64,000 nucleotides of DNA from CAZCFB01 sp964511535 (GCA_964511535.1 CAZEFW010000033.1:1-64000), one strand, 5' to 3'. Shown: positions 39,155 to 48,997, numbered from the stretch's first letter. Notes: generated by a model not told the origin, from the sequence alone. A program made the numbers and translations.

Positions 39155-39315
39155 CCTGGATATTGCGCCAAGGGGCTGTCACGAGGCGTCCGGGACCGAG
39201 GCGCAGGGGACCCACGACGACGAAAGCATACTGGTGCGTATGGTGAGGCGGCGCGGGAGCCGCTGCGCCGACGGTAACGGACGCCGCAGCAGGGCATCTG
39301 GCGCAATATCCAGGC
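39154..39315. repeat. 162-bp near-continuous hairpin / palindromic element
   Basis: Perfect 17-bp terminal arms GCCTGGATATTGCGCCA (39154-39170) and its reverse complement (39299-39315) enclose further nested pairs: 39185-39192 with 39278-39285 (8 bp), 39196-39198 with 39272-39274, 39200-39206 with 39263-39269 (7 bp), 39212-39215 with 39242-39245, and 39227-39231 with 39238-39242. All pairs are colinear, so the whole region folds into one rod with small internal loops. No ORF of note lies in it. It may be a structured RNA at the 3' end of the sigma factor mRNA, or a MITE/REP-like element with terminal inverted repeats. Confidence 0.85.
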
Positions 39316-39348
39316 CAAGGGCCAAGGCTTGCTCCAACTCATGCTCTC

Positions 39349-42300
39349 ATGCACGCTGGTGCGATGAGTGATCCTGACGCCACCCCCGCCCCCCCAAGAC
39401 AGCACCGCATCATCAGAGATCTCGGCCGCCTGTACCACGCCCAGATCTCGCTGGCCGAGTGGGCCGGGCTGGCGGGCTTCACCAAGCAGATCGCCGTCTG
39501 GCGCGTGTTCCCGGAGCTCTGCCGCGATGAGTCCGTCTCGAACCTGTTGATCAGCGACATCAACGAGGCCGCGAGGCTGGCCAACGGCCCGTTGACCCAG
39601 ATCCTGAACGTATGGCGCGGTGCCTCCGGCATCGAGATCGCGGTGGAGCATGTCAGCGGGCTCTCCCTCGCCGACCTCAACCTCATGGCTCGCGAGCAGG
39701 GAGAGCTGTTGCCGCTGCCGCTGGTGCTGGCGGTGCTGCTCGACGTGGCCCGTGTGCTCGACCGACTGCACGGCGAGCAATCCGCCAGCGGGGCCATCAC
39801 CCATGGCGACCTCCGCCCCGAGCAGATCCTGCTCTCCTTCGACGGCACGGTGAAGTTGACCGGGCTCGGCTTCGGCCGCTTCCTCCAGGCCGCGAGCCCC
39901 GACGGCCAGTGGTGCGTGTTCAGCGGGCGATGCTACCAGCCGCCCGATCGTCTTGAACGCGCCCCCCGGCAGCGTGCAGCGCCCGGCGTCGATTGCTTCT
40001 CCCTCGGCGCCATCTTGCTGGAGTCCGCCACGGGTCACCTCCTGTATGGCGGCGGCCATGAGCAGCGCCTGCTGGCGGCGCTCCACGAGCCCGCCGAGCC
40101 GATCCAGGACGCGCTGCCCCCCCTGCCCGGGCAGCTCGCCGACGTGATCGCGCGGGCCTGCGCCCTGAACCCAGGGGAGCGCTTCACCGAGATGGAGCAG
40201 CTGAGCAGCGCGCTTCATTCCTCGCTGTTCGAGCTGGGGTGCACCCGCCCGGGCAGGGAGCTGATCCGCGAGGGGCTGGAGGGGGTCAAGGCCAGGCGGG
40301 CGCGACGGCCCGATGACAGCCAGCGCGCCCTGGCCTCGCGGGGCGCGGCGAGGGCCGGCGCCGCCGTGACGGCGCCTACCCAAAGCCGCCGCGCGACCGC
40401 GGGCACCTTCACCGGGCCGCTCATCGGGCAGCAGAGCGTCCTGGAGCGCATCGGCCGCTCGCTGGAGGCGGCTGGACAGGGGCAAGGGCAGGCGCTGCTG
40501 GTGACGGGCGAACAGGGGATCGGGCGCAGCCGGTTGCTGGCCGAGGTGGGCCAGCGTCTCTCCAGCTCCCAGGGTCAGGTGGCCTGGCTGAGGGTCCAGC
40601 CCCGGGAGGACGAGCACACCGTGGGGCACGCCGCGATCCTGCGCCTGCTGGCCTCGGCCATCGGCCTCGACCCGGCGTGCGAGCTGGCCGATCTGGCCGC
40701 TCAGTCGGAGCGGCTCAGAGCGTTCGGGCTCGAGCCCAGGCTAATCGCCGCGGTGTGCGGCCTGCTGGGAGAAGGGGCTCCGCCGGAGCCGGCAAGGGTC
40801 GCGGGGCACCTGAGCCAGGCGACGATTCGCTGCATCGCGGGGCTGAGCTGGGAGTCGACGACCCTCGTCACCTGGGATGATCTGCACTGGACCGACGCGG
40901 CGTCTTTCGACCTGCTGGGAGAGCTGCTGGATCAGATCGCGCTGCTGCCCGTTGTCTTCCTGCTCGCCGCGCCGGCGTCGTTCGAGCCGCGCTGGTCCGT
41001 CCCCGCGCCGCCCAGGGTGCAGCTCCCGCCGCTTTCCCGCGAAGAGTGCTACCACCTGCTGCTCAGCACGGAGGATCGGGCCAGGCGCATCGCCCCGGCC
41101 CTGCTGGACCTGCTGGTTGATCGATCGTCTGGAAACCCGTCGCTGCTGCAGGAGGAGCTGGACCTGCTGACCGAGGCACGGAGGGTCGAGGTGGTGGATG
41201 GGTGCCTGGCCCTCTGTGGAGATGACAGCCAGCCCCTGCCCGAGCTCGGGGCCGCTGTACGCCTGAGGCTCCAGGGGCTCTCCCGGGGCGCTGCCTCCGT
41301 GGCCAACGCCGCCGCGCTCGCCGGGCCGACGCTGGACGAACACCTGCTCACGGCGGCCACGGGGCAGAGCCCCGAAGTTGTGCAGTGCGCCCTGGCGGAC
41401 CTGGTCCAGCTGCGGATGCTGCGCCGCGACTCCAGGGGTCTCTCATTCGGCCACCAGCGGCTGAAGCAGGCCGTGCTGGACCAGATCCCCGCCGCCGAGC
41501 TGAGCCCGCTCCGGCGCCGGGTGGCGTCGGCGATCATCGAGGGAGCAGACGAGCCGGGCCTGGTGGACCACGCCGCCTCGCTGCTGGCCGAGGCTGGTGA
41601 TCTTGTCATGGCGGCCAGGGAGATCAGCCGCGCCGCGGCGCGCCAGCAGCGCAGGGGAGACCTGCAGGGCGCTGCGTCACGCTATGACCGCGCGCTCCAG
41701 TGGTTCCACGAGTCTGGCGGCGCCACGCCGCGGATGGAGCTGGAGCTCTGCGTCGAGACGGGCGCTTGCGCCCTGCACTGCCTCGACCTCGAGCTCGGAG
41801 AGCGCGCCCTGCGCCGCGCCGTCGAGCTGGCTGACCGCTCCGATGACGCACGCGTCGGGGCCCAGGCCAGGGTGCTGCTATGCCGCGTACACGCCCGTCA
41901 GGGTCGCCTTGACGAGGCGGTGGCTCGGGCCCGTGAGGCGATCCCCATGGCCGAACGTTCAGAGGATCAGCTGATCCTGGCCCAGGCTTACGCCGCCGTG
42001 GGCGAGAGCTACCAGCAGTGGGGCGAGTACGGCCCGGACCTGGAGTACATCACCACCGCGCTGCGCATCGCCGGCGAGGCAGGTGATCTGGCGCGGGTCG
42101 GCGAGTACCTCCAGCTGGCGGTGATGCACGCCGGCGGGGTCGGCGAGTACGACCGCACCCTCGAGGACCTGGCCCGGGCGCACGCCATCGCCGACGCAGA
42201 GGAGGACCCGGTCCTGACCTGCCAGCTGCTCAAGGCCGAGGGGCTGCTGCAGTTCTTCATGGGGCAGCCCGAGGTCGCCCTGGCGACGAACCTCAAGGGG

Positions 42301-42750
42301 GTCGCCAGGGCGCGAGACCACGGCCTGGCCGAGGTGGAGATCGTGATGCTGCACAACGCCGGGGACAACCACCTGCTGATGGGCAATATGTCAGAGGCGC
42401 TGTTCTACTTCAACGAGTCGCTCCGCCGCTCCCGCGCCACCCGGTTCGATCGCCTCACCGAGGCCAACGAGATGTTCATCGGCTTCATCGAGGCGGCCCA
42501 CCTCGGCGCGGAGACTGGCTTCGAGCGGCTCCGCGCTGCCGTCGAGTCCGGCAGGCAGCTGGGGCGGATCTGGAACGTGACCCAGGGCTGCCAATTGCTG
42601 GGGCGCGCGCTGCTGCAGCAGGGCAACCCCGCCGAGGCGCTGGTCCACCTCGAGGAGTCGGTCCGACTGGCCGAAAAGAGCGGCGTGAAGTACTTCATCG
42701 ATGAGGCGCGCGGCTGGCTCGAGCGCGCCCGCGAGGGAGCCGCGAGGTAA
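39349..42750 (+). CDS. pseudokinase - AAA ATPase - TPR regulatory protein
   Basis: About 1133 aa. N-terminal ~300 residues are a protein-kinase-like fold: catalytic loop HGDLRPEQILL is present, but the Gly-rich loop is absent, the beta-3 Lys is replaced by Arg (QIAVWRVFP) and DFG reads GFG, so phosphotransfer is unlikely. Residues about 345-620 are an AAA_16/AfsR-type ATPase; its Walker A is GEQGIGRS (Arg for Lys) and Walker B is LVTWDDLHW. The C-terminal ~400 residues are TPR repeats (ERALRRAVELADRSDDARVG, ALFYFNESLRRSRATRFDRL). Large STAND-like regulators of this kind usually bind partners through the TPRs. The start may be ATG 39364. Confidence 0.85.
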   Translation: MHAGAMSDPDATPAPPRQHRIIRDLGRLYHAQISLAEWAGLAGFTKQIAVWRVFPELCRDESVSNLLISDINEAARLANGPLTQILNVWRGASGIEIAVEHVSGLSLADLNLMAREQGELLPLPLVLAVLLDVARVLDRLHGEQSASGAITHGDLRPEQILLSFDGTVKLTGLGFGRFLQAASPDGQWCVFSGRCYQPPDRLERAPRQRAAPGVDCFSLGAILLESATGHLLYGGGHEQRLLAALHEPAEPIQDALPPLPGQLADVIARACALNPGERFTEMEQLSSALHSSLFELGCTRPGRELIREGLEGVKARRARRPDDSQRALASRGAARAGAAVTAPTQSRRATAGTFTGPLIGQQSVLERIGRSLEAAGQGQGQALLVTGEQGIGRSRLLAEVGQRLSSSQGQVAWLRVQPREDEHTVGHAAILRLLASAIGLDPACELADLAAQSERLRAFGLEPRLIAAVCGLLGEGAPPEPARVAGHLSQATIRCIAGLSWESTTLVTWDDLHWTDAASFDLLGELLDQIALLPVVFLLAAPASFEPRWSVPAPPRVQLPPLSREECYHLLLSTEDRARRIAPALLDLLVDRSSGNPSLLQEELDLLTEARRVEVVDGCLALCGDDSQPLPELGAAVRLRLQGLSRGAASVANAAALAGPTLDEHLLTAATGQSPEVVQCALADLVQLRMLRRDSRGLSFGHQRLKQAVLDQIPAAELSPLRRRVASAIIEGADEPGLVDHAASLLAEAGDLVMAAREISRAAARQQRRGDLQGAASRYDRALQWFHESGGATPRMELELCVETGACALHCLDLELGERALRRAVELADRSDDARVGAQARVLLCRVHARQGRLDEAVARAREAIPMAERSEDQLILAQAYAAVGESYQQWGEYGPDLEYITTALRIAGEAGDLARVGEYLQLAVMHAGGVGEYDRTLEDLARAHAIADAEEDPVLTCQLLKAEGLLQFFMGQPEVALATNLKGVARARDHGLAEVEIVMLHNAGDNHLLMGNMSEALFYFNESLRRSRATRFDRLTEANEMFIGFIEAAHLGAETGFERLRAAVESGRQLGRIWNVTQGCQLLGRALLQQGNPAEALVHLEESVRLAEKSGVKYFIDEARGWLERAREGAAR

Positions 42751-42932
42751 GCCCAGGGCTCGCGGGTCGGAGCAGCGTCCGGACTGGTCAGGGGTCCCCC
42801 TGTGGGAGGAGGCCTTGCCGTCCAGGGACGCCACGCCGTCCCGGACCGCGCGGATCCTTCTGGCCAGGCGTCGGTACTTCGGGTGGTTGCGGGCAGGGGG
42901 TGCTATAAGTCCTGCTTCAGGGATGGTTCGCC

Positions 42933-44723
42933 ATGGAGGATGACAAGACGTTCGAAGCGCTGGGGCTGGATCGGGAGCTGCTGGCCGGCATCGCCGACCT
43001 CGGCTTCGAGACGCCCACCTCCATCCAGCGGGCCGTGATCCCCGGGCTGCTGCAGAGCGGCGGGGACATGGTGGCGCTGGCCCAGACGGGCACCGGCAAG
43101 ACCGCGGCTTATGGCCTGCCCATCATCCAGACGGTGGAGGCGGCCAGCTCGGGTACCCAGGTGCTGATCCTCTGCCCCACCCGGGAGCTGTGCCTCCAGA
43201 TCACCCGCGACCTGACGGCCTACGGCAGGCACAAGCCCGGGGTGCGCACGGTGGCGGTGTACGGGGGCGCCTCCATCGAAAAGCAGATCATGGCCCTGCG
43301 TCGGGGGGCCCACATCATCGTGGCCACGCCGGGCCGGATCCACGACCTCGTCCGGCGCAAGTCCGCGCGGCTGGGCGCCGTGGGCCGGGTGGTGCTGGAC
43401 GAGGCCGACGAGATGATGAGCATGGGCTTCACCGAGGACCTGGAGGCGATCCTGGCCCAGGTGCCGGACGCCGCCCAGAAGCTGCTCTTCTCGGCCACCA
43501 TGCCCCGGCAGGTGGCGGCCATCGCCAGCCGCTTCATGACCGACCCGGCGGAGATCGCCGTGGGCCGGCGCAACGCGGGCGCCGACAACGTCACGCATAT
43601 CTGCTACACGGTGCGCGAGCAGGACCGCTACCTGGCGCTCAAGCGGGTGGCCGACGTCCACCCGGCGATGTACGGCATCGTCTTTTGCCGCACCCGCGTG
43701 GAGACGCAGCAGGTGGCCGAGATGCTGATCCGCGACGGCTACGACGCTGACGCCCTGCACGGCGACCTGAACCAGCCCCAGCGCGACCGGGTGATGAACC
43801 GCTTCCGGGCCAGACGCCTGCGCATGCTGGTGGCCACCGACGTGGCGGCCCGGGGGCTGGACGTCGACGAGCTGACCCACATCATCAACTACAACCTGCC
43901 CGACGACCTGGAGGTCTACACCCACCGCAGCGGCCGCACGGGCAGGGCCGGCCGGGCAGGCACCTCGGTGGTGATCACGCGCCGGCGGGACAGAGCGAAG
44001 CTGCGCCGCATCGAGCAGCTGGTGAAGGGGAAGTTCGAGTTCCACTCGCCGCCCTCGGGCGAGCAGGTCTGCAAGGCCCAGCTCAAGGCCCAGGTCCGCC
44101 GCGTGCTGGACGTGCGCGTGGAGGAGGAGCAGCTGGGCAAGTACCTGCCCGACCTGCAAGAGATGCTGCAGGACATGTCCCGGGACGACCTGATCAAGCG
44201 CTTCATCTCCCTGCAGGCCAACCCGATCCTGGACTACTACCGGCGGGCGCCGGACCTGAGCCTGCCCGACCCGAAGCCGGCGCCCGGGGCCAAATGGAAG
44301 AAGAAGCCCGGCCAGTTCACCTTCAAGACGCTGCGCATCAGCCTGGGCAAGAAGGACCGGATAACGCCGATGAAGCTGATGGAGCTGATCAACGCCGCCA
44401 CCCCGGGGCGCACGGTGGAGATCGGCCGCATCGACATCCGCCCGACCCACACCATCATCGAGGTGGATGGCAAGTCCGCGGCGAGGGTGCTCAGCTCCCT
44501 GCGCGGCGTCGTGCACGCGGGCAAGAAGCTCGACGCCACCCTCGCCGAGGCGTCCGGCCCCTGGCGGCAGGGCAAGGGGCGGCCCGGGCGAGGCCGCGGA
44601 CAGCGGCGCGCGGGTGATTCACCCCCGTGGCGACCCGGCTCCGGCGGCGGCCAGAAGCGGGGCGGCAAGCCGCCGTGGGCCTCGCGCAAGGGTAAACAGT
44701 CGAAGAAGCCCCGGCGCCCGTGA
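42933..44723 (+). CDS. deaD: DEAD-box RNA helicase with C-terminal DbpA-type RNA-binding domain
   Basis: A 596-aa ATP-dependent RNA helicase. The motifs are AQTGTGKT, PTRELCLQ, TPGR, LDEADEM (DEAD), SATM, VFCRTRVETQQVAE, ATDVAARGLDVDE and HRSGRTGRAGRAG. Residues about 430-540 contain the DbpA RNA-binding RRM-like domain (FTFKTLRISLGKKDRITPMK, LMELINAATPGRTVEIGRID), linking it to ribosome assembly or cold-shock RNA remodelling. The last ~60 residues are a basic Arg/Gly/Lys tail (RGRGQRRAGD, KQSKKPRRP) for nonspecific RNA binding. DbpA proper needs the 23S hairpin; CsdA/DeaD is an alternative family name, so the symbol is tentative. 42751-42932 holds a promoter region (TATAAG near 42902). Confidence 0.95.
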   Translation: MEDDKTFEALGLDRELLAGIADLGFETPTSIQRAVIPGLLQSGGDMVALAQTGTGKTAAYGLPIIQTVEAASSGTQVLILCPTRELCLQITRDLTAYGRHKPGVRTVAVYGGASIEKQIMALRRGAHIIVATPGRIHDLVRRKSARLGAVGRVVLDEADEMMSMGFTEDLEAILAQVPDAAQKLLFSATMPRQVAAIASRFMTDPAEIAVGRRNAGADNVTHICYTVREQDRYLALKRVADVHPAMYGIVFCRTRVETQQVAEMLIRDGYDADALHGDLNQPQRDRVMNRFRARRLRMLVATDVAARGLDVDELTHIINYNLPDDLEVYTHRSGRTGRAGRAGTSVVITRRRDRAKLRRIEQLVKGKFEFHSPPSGEQVCKAQLKAQVRRVLDVRVEEEQLGKYLPDLQEMLQDMSRDDLIKRFISLQANPILDYYRRAPDLSLPDPKPAPGAKWKKKPGQFTFKTLRISLGKKDRITPMKLMELINAATPGRTVEIGRIDIRPTHTIIEVDGKSAARVLSSLRGVVHAGKKLDATLAEASGPWRQGKGRPGRGRGQRRAGDSPPWRPGSGGGQKRGGKPPWASRKGKQSKKPRRP

Positions 44724-44775
44724 GTCGTGAGGGCAGCGCGGCTGCGTTGAAATGAACCAGCGCCGGCCGGCTGAT

Positions 44776-45114
44776 TCAGAAGGTGAACGAGAGGGCGCTG
44801 CGGCAGCTGCGGGTGATGGTCACGGACCAGAGCGACTCGCCCGGGCCGGGCTCATCCATCTGCTCGGGCGCCTGGTGAGGCAGGCCCTGTAGCAGCGCCT
44901 CGCAGTGAGCCGCGAAGCGCACGGCGGCGTCCATGTCCTCGAAGGCGCAGACCACCGCGCCGTCCACGTCGTCGATGTTGTTGCAGTCCCCGCCGAAATC
45001 CTCCTCGCACGCCTCCTCGAGCTGATCGCAGAGCGCGCCCACCTCCTCGCCGATCTTCTTCAGGTCCCAGCTCACCTCCACAGAAACCTGATCCAGACTC
45101 CAATTGGTGGCCAT
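44776..45114 (-). CDS. small acidic protein of unknown function
   Basis: About 112 aa, strongly acidic (EEVGALCDQLEEACEEDFGG, NIDDVDGAVVCAFEDMDAAV). The ATG at 45114 has GGGAGGAG just upstream. The pattern of strand-helix (SLDQVSVEVSWDLKKIGE; AVRFAAHCEALLQGLP; SLWSVTITRSCRS) suggests a small alpha/beta fold. I do not recognise the family. Four Cys are present in pairs that might form disulfides, but there is no signal peptide. It converges with deaD and is divergent from darP. Confidence 0.75.
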   Translation of the reverse strand: MATNWSLDQVSVEVSWDLKKIGEEVGALCDQLEEACEEDFGGDCNNIDDVDGAVVCAFEDMDAAVRFAAHCEALLQGLPHQAPEQMDEPGPGESLWSVTITRSCRSALSFTF

Positions 45115-45227
45115 GGCTCCTCCCGTGATGGATCGAATTGAGCCAGCAGCGTAGCCCAGCTTTGCCGCTGGAGCATCTGCAAAGCTATCGCCCCCATGGC
45201 TCCCGTGAGTCGACGTATACTTCGGGC

Positions 45228-45761
45228 ATGACCGACGATCGGGAAGAAGAGCAGCTCTCCGCAAGGCAGCTCCGCCGCCGCGAGGTGAAGCGGGCCGGGC
45301 GGCGCTCGGCTGCCGCGGCCCACACGCTGATGCTCATGCCGGAGCACCTCTTTACCCGGCTCGACCTTGACCAGGAGCTGCGCGAGGCGTTCACCGGCGC
45401 CCGGGCCATCAGGAACACGGGCGCTCGCCGGCGTGAGGAGCGGCGCCTGGCCGGCGTGCTGCGCCAGGGCGGCCTGGACGAGCTGGAGGCCCTCCTGGCC
45501 CGGCAGGACCAGGCCGGACAGGCCGACGCGCGCCTGTTCAAGCAGGTGGAGGCGTGGCGGGAGCGGCTGCTGACCGACAGCAAGGACGCCCTGGCGGAGT
45601 TCTATGAGCAGCACCCCGGGCAGCAAGGCTCGCCCCTGCACCAGCTGGTGCGCCAGGCCATCAGCGAGCAGACAAAGGGCAAGCCGAAGGGCGCCAAGCG
45701 GGCCCTGTTCCGCCACATCGCGGCGGTGCTGCGGGAGCGCGAGCCGGACGCGCAGGGCTGA
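45228..45761 (+). CDS. darP: DarP/YjgA-family ribosome biogenesis factor
   Basis: About 177 aa of the DUF615 family. Hallmarks are the N-terminal basic start (QLRRREVKRAGRRSAAAAHT), the LDLDQELREAFTGARAIRNTG segment and the C-terminal basic helix (KGKPKGAKRALFRHIAAVL). DarP promotes late assembly of the 50S subunit. ATG 45228 is used because earlier in-frame codons encode sequence unlike the family. It follows divergent to the small acidic gene. The family length is ~175-185. Confidence 0.92.
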   Translation: MTDDREEEQLSARQLRRREVKRAGRRSAAAAHTLMLMPEHLFTRLDLDQELREAFTGARAIRNTGARRREERRLAGVLRQGGLDELEALLARQDQAGQADARLFKQVEAWRERLLTDSKDALAEFYEQHPGQQGSPLHQLVRQAISEQTKGKPKGAKRALFRHIAAVLREREPDAQG

Positions 45762-45814
45762 GGCCCGGGACCTGTGGGCGTCGGGGCCACGGCGGGGTGG
45801 CGCCCGGCAGAAGG

Positions 45815-46672
45815 CTACTGGTAGCGGTGGTCGATACGCCAGACCGTCTGGCAAGGCCGGCAGATGGCCGAGGCCAGGCCCGAGTTGCGGCGGGTCCTGC
45901 CGGCGGTGGCCTTGAACACCGGGCCCGACATGTCCTCGTCGCACTGCAGGCAGCCGTTGAGGGAGCCGTCGGGCAGGTTGTAGGGCTCCTTGGCCAGCAG
46001 GCTCTTGAGGCAGACCTCCAGGCAGACCTGCGCGTCGTTCATCGCGTTGTAGGACCACGCGCGGGCGCAGGGCGCGGTGAACCCCACCGCCTTGACGATG
46101 CAGGCGTCCACCTTCTCCACCTTGCCTCCCAGGTTGGACATGGCGCACTTGCGCACCGGCTCGGTCTGGTCCGGGATGCGGGCGTAGACCTCGAGGTCCG
46201 CCAGGGACGAGCACGCGCCGCAGGCGCCGCCGTGGGTCACCTTGGCCCCGGCGCCGATGGCCACGGCGATGCTCGCGCTCACGGTGCTCTCCTTGAAGGT
46301 CTGCAGCCGGTAAGTCTTGCTCCCGGTCACCACCACACCGCAGACGGCGGTGGGCGGCGGCTTCAGCCCGGGGGTCGTCTTGTAGGGTGACTGCTTCATC
46401 ACCGCGGGCGGGCTGTCCAGCTTCCAGGCGCGCAGGGAGGCCAGCGCCGCGGCGTCCCAGGTCCGCGGCGTCCAGGTGGCGTCGCCCACGATGCGCGGAA
46501 AGCAGGCCGCCGCGTCCAGCCCGGTGCTGGCGTTGGGCTGGCCGTAGAGCCCGGCGCACGTGGGATCTTTGGCCGGAGGATCCACCAGGGGCTCGTCACC
46601 GCAGCCGGGCAGCGCGCAGCCGAGCAACAGCAGCCAGGGCCAGACCAACCGGAGATTGAGCCATCGGTGCAT
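45815..46672 (-). CDS. Cys-rich lipoprotein of unknown function
   Basis: A 285-aa protein with a lipoprotein signal (LLLLGCALPGCGDE). The mature part has 14 or so Cys, in motifs such as THGGACGACSSLADLEVYA, NLGGKVEKVDACIVKAVGFT, CLEVCLKSLLAKEPYNLP and CLQCDEDMSGPVFKATAGRT, which suggests a disulfide-rich extracellular domain. The GGACGACS...DLEVYA block is reminiscent of a Cys-rich family seen in secreted proteins of aquatic microbes, but I cannot name it. No enzymatic site is evident. Confidence 0.75.
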   Translation of the reverse strand: MHRWLNLRLVWPWLLLLGCALPGCGDEPLVDPPAKDPTCAGLYGQPNASTGLDAAACFPRIVGDATWTPRTWDAAALASLRAWKLDSPPAVMKQSPYKTTPGLKPPPTAVCGVVVTGSKTYRLQTFKESTVSASIAVAIGAGAKVTHGGACGACSSLADLEVYARIPDQTEPVRKCAMSNLGGKVEKVDACIVKAVGFTAPCARAWSYNAMNDAQVCLEVCLKSLLAKEPYNLPDGSLNGCLQCDEDMSGPVFKATAGRTRRNSGLASAICRPCQTVWRIDHRYQ

Positions 46673-46717
46673 ACCGCCACCATAGCAAGGCCCAACCTGC
46701 CGCGCTCAGGTTTCCAG

Positions 46718-46736
46718 GTTCAGGCTGCGCCTGAAC
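46718..46736. terminator. perfect 8-bp hairpin (possible terminator or palindrome)
   Basis: GTTCAGGC-TGC-GCCTGAAC is a perfect inverted repeat with a 3-nt loop in the gap between two same-strand Cys-rich lipoprotein genes. No T-run follows in either direction. A smaller repeat, ACGAT-CAATT-ATCGT, is at 46811-46825. Otherwise 46673-46863 holds no gene. Confidence 0.4.
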
Positions 46737-46863
46737 ATCCAGCTCCGGACATCCTCGGCGCCCATGACCCAGAAGGTGTACGCGCGCGCGGCGGTCAACG
46801 CGACCCGCGGACGATCAATTATCGTTCGGGTTCAGCAGCCCCCCTCGTCTTCTGCCGGGAGGC

Positions 46864-48941
46864 TTACCAGCAGGACCAGGAGGTGGCGGCCACCTTGGCG
46901 GTCAGGGCGTAGACCTGGCCGAGGTACGAGCCGTTGCACCCGTCGTGGTAGAGGTAGGTCAGCGAGCTGACGGCCTTGGTGGGGCTCGGGTTGGTGAAGG
47001 TCTGCTGCTGAAAGCCGGTGCAGCAGGGGCCCGGGCTGTTGCCGATGCAGACGGTCTTGGCGTTGGTGCCGCTGGCCGCGGCGCAGGAGCAGTCGTGGGG
47101 TACGGTGACCTGAGCCAGGGACGAGCTGCCGTCGGTGTAGGTGAAGGTCAGCTTGTGCAGGGTCGCCTTGCAGCGCCCGCCCCCGGCGATGGAGTGGACC
47201 GAGGTGATGAAGGTCTCTCCGTCGGGGCTGGCCAGGGTGACGCCCAGGTGGGAGAGGCCCGTGACCTTGCCCGATGGTTTGGGTCCGGTGAGGAACGGCA
47301 CCGAACCGTAGGTGGCCATGGTCGACGAGAGCCAGTTGTTGGGGCAGTCGGTCTTGGAAAACAGCCCGGTGTCCTGGCGCAGGTGGGCCCAGCCGCTGGT
47401 CCCCTTCTTCCAGTGCTTGCCCAGGGCGGGGCAGGAGCAGGTGCCGGCCTTGCACTTCTTGTTGTTCGAGCAGGCCGCGCCGCACTTGCCGCAGTTGTTG
47501 CTGTCGGTGAGCAGGTCCACGCACTTGGCGCCGCAGCAGCTCTTGCCCGCGGCGCAGGCTGACCCGCACTTGCCGCAGTTCTTGCTGTCGGTCTGCAGAG
47601 AGGTGCAGGTGCCGCTGCAGTTGGTCTGGCCGCCCAGGCAGGTCACGACGCACTTTCCAGAGGAGCAGACCTTGCCCGCAGGGCAGGCCGCGGCGCACTT
47701 GCCGCAGTTCTTGTGGTCGTTGTTGAGGTTGACGCAGGCGCCGCTGCAGTTGGCCTGCCCCGGCGGGCAGCTCAGGATGCAGGCGCCCTTGGTGCAGACC
47801 TCGCCCGACTTGCACGCCGCGCCGCACTTGCCGCAGTTGAGGTTGTCCGANNNNNNNNNNNNNNNNNNNNNNNNNNNNNNNNNNNNNNNNNNNNNNNNNN
47901 NNNNNNNNNNNNNNNNNNNNNNNNNNNNNNNNNNNNNNNNNNNNNNNNNNCGCACTTGCCGCAGTTGAGGTTGTCCGACTTCAGGTTGACGCAGGTGCCG
48001 TTGCAGTCGGTCAGCCCGCTCTGGCATGACAGCCCGCACTGCCCCGCGGCGCAGACCTGCCCCGCCTTGCACGCCGCGCCGCACTGGCCGCAGTGGAAGT
48101 TGTCCGTCTTGAGGCTGACGCAGGTGCCGGCGCACGCGGTGAGCCCGGCCTGGCAGCTCAGCGCGCAGGCGCCCGCCGAGCACAGCTCGCCAGCCTTGCA
48201 CGCCGCGCCGCACTTGCCGCAGTTGGCGTTGTCGGTCTTGAGGTTGGTGCAGGTGCCGGCGCAGTCGGTCAGCCCGCTCTGGCAAGACAGCCCGCAGGCG
48301 CCCGCCGAGCACACCTGCCCCGCGGCGCAGGCCTTGCCGCAGGAGCCGCAGTTGCTGTTGTCGGTGTTGAGGCCGGCGCAAAACGCCGCGCCCGCATCGC
48401 CGCCGCCGCACTTGCTCTGGCCCGGAGGACAGCTCAGGGCGCAGGCGCCCGCGGAGCAGACCTCCCCCGCCTTGCACGCCGCGCCGCACTTGCCGCAGTT
48501 GGCGTTGTCCGACTGAAGGTTGGTGCAGGTGCCGCTGCAGTCGGTGAGCCCGGCCTGGCAGCTCAGGGCGCACTTGCCCGCGGAGCAGACCTCCCCCGCC
48601 TTGCACGCCGCGCCGCACTTGCCGCAGTTGGCGTTGTCCGACTGAAGGTTGGCGCAGGACGGCGCGCCCGCGTCGCCGCCGCCGCACTTGCTCAGCCCCG
48701 AGGGGCAGGTCATGGCGCAGGCGCCCGCCACGCAGACCTGGTCCTTGCCGCAGGCGTTGCCGCACTTGCCGCAGTTGTTCGGGTCGTGGCTGGTGTTGGT
48801 GCAGGCGGCGCCGCACTTCTGCGTGCCAGGCCCGCAGACCAGCCCCCGGTCGCGCTGGCCGAGGTCCGGGATCAGCTCTGCGTCGTCACTGCATGCACCC
48901 AGCAGGGTGACCAACCCGGCCAGTAAGATCGCTCTGTTCAT
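46864..48941 (-). CDS. Cys-rich tandem-repeat lipoprotein, broken by an assembly gap
   Basis: Starts ATG 48941 with a lipoprotein signal (LVTLLGACSDD). Then come at least ten repeats of ~38-45 aa with the consensus NCGKCGAACKAGEVCSAGAC followed by ALSCQAGLTDCSGTCTNL; these are STIG1/EB-like knot-forming repeats. A 100-N gap (47851-47950) interrupts the array and the parts lie in different frames, but the same 28-bp sequence flanks both sides, so repeat units were likely collapsed. After the last repeat (CNNKKCKAGTCSCPALG region) a C-terminal ~200-aa beta-rich domain follows, with SGWAHLRQDTGLFSKTDCP and YHDGCNGSYLGQVYALTAKV. It should be surface displayed, possibly an adhesin. Confidence 0.8.
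47851..47950. other. assembly gap (100 N) in a repeat array
   Basis: One hundred N between two copies of the same 28-bp repeat sequence. The number is a placeholder; the true repeat count of the protein is unknown. Confidence 0.98.
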
Positions 48942-48997
48942 CGTCCCCTCCGAGGTTTGGCTGCCATGTTACCAGGGCCCCGGCGGCTGGCGCCGCC

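Noticed and set aside
47400..48900. Regular repeats that resemble a CRISPR array
   Set aside because: Repeat period (~115-135 bp) and lack of unique spacers show these are coding repeats of a Cys-rich protein.
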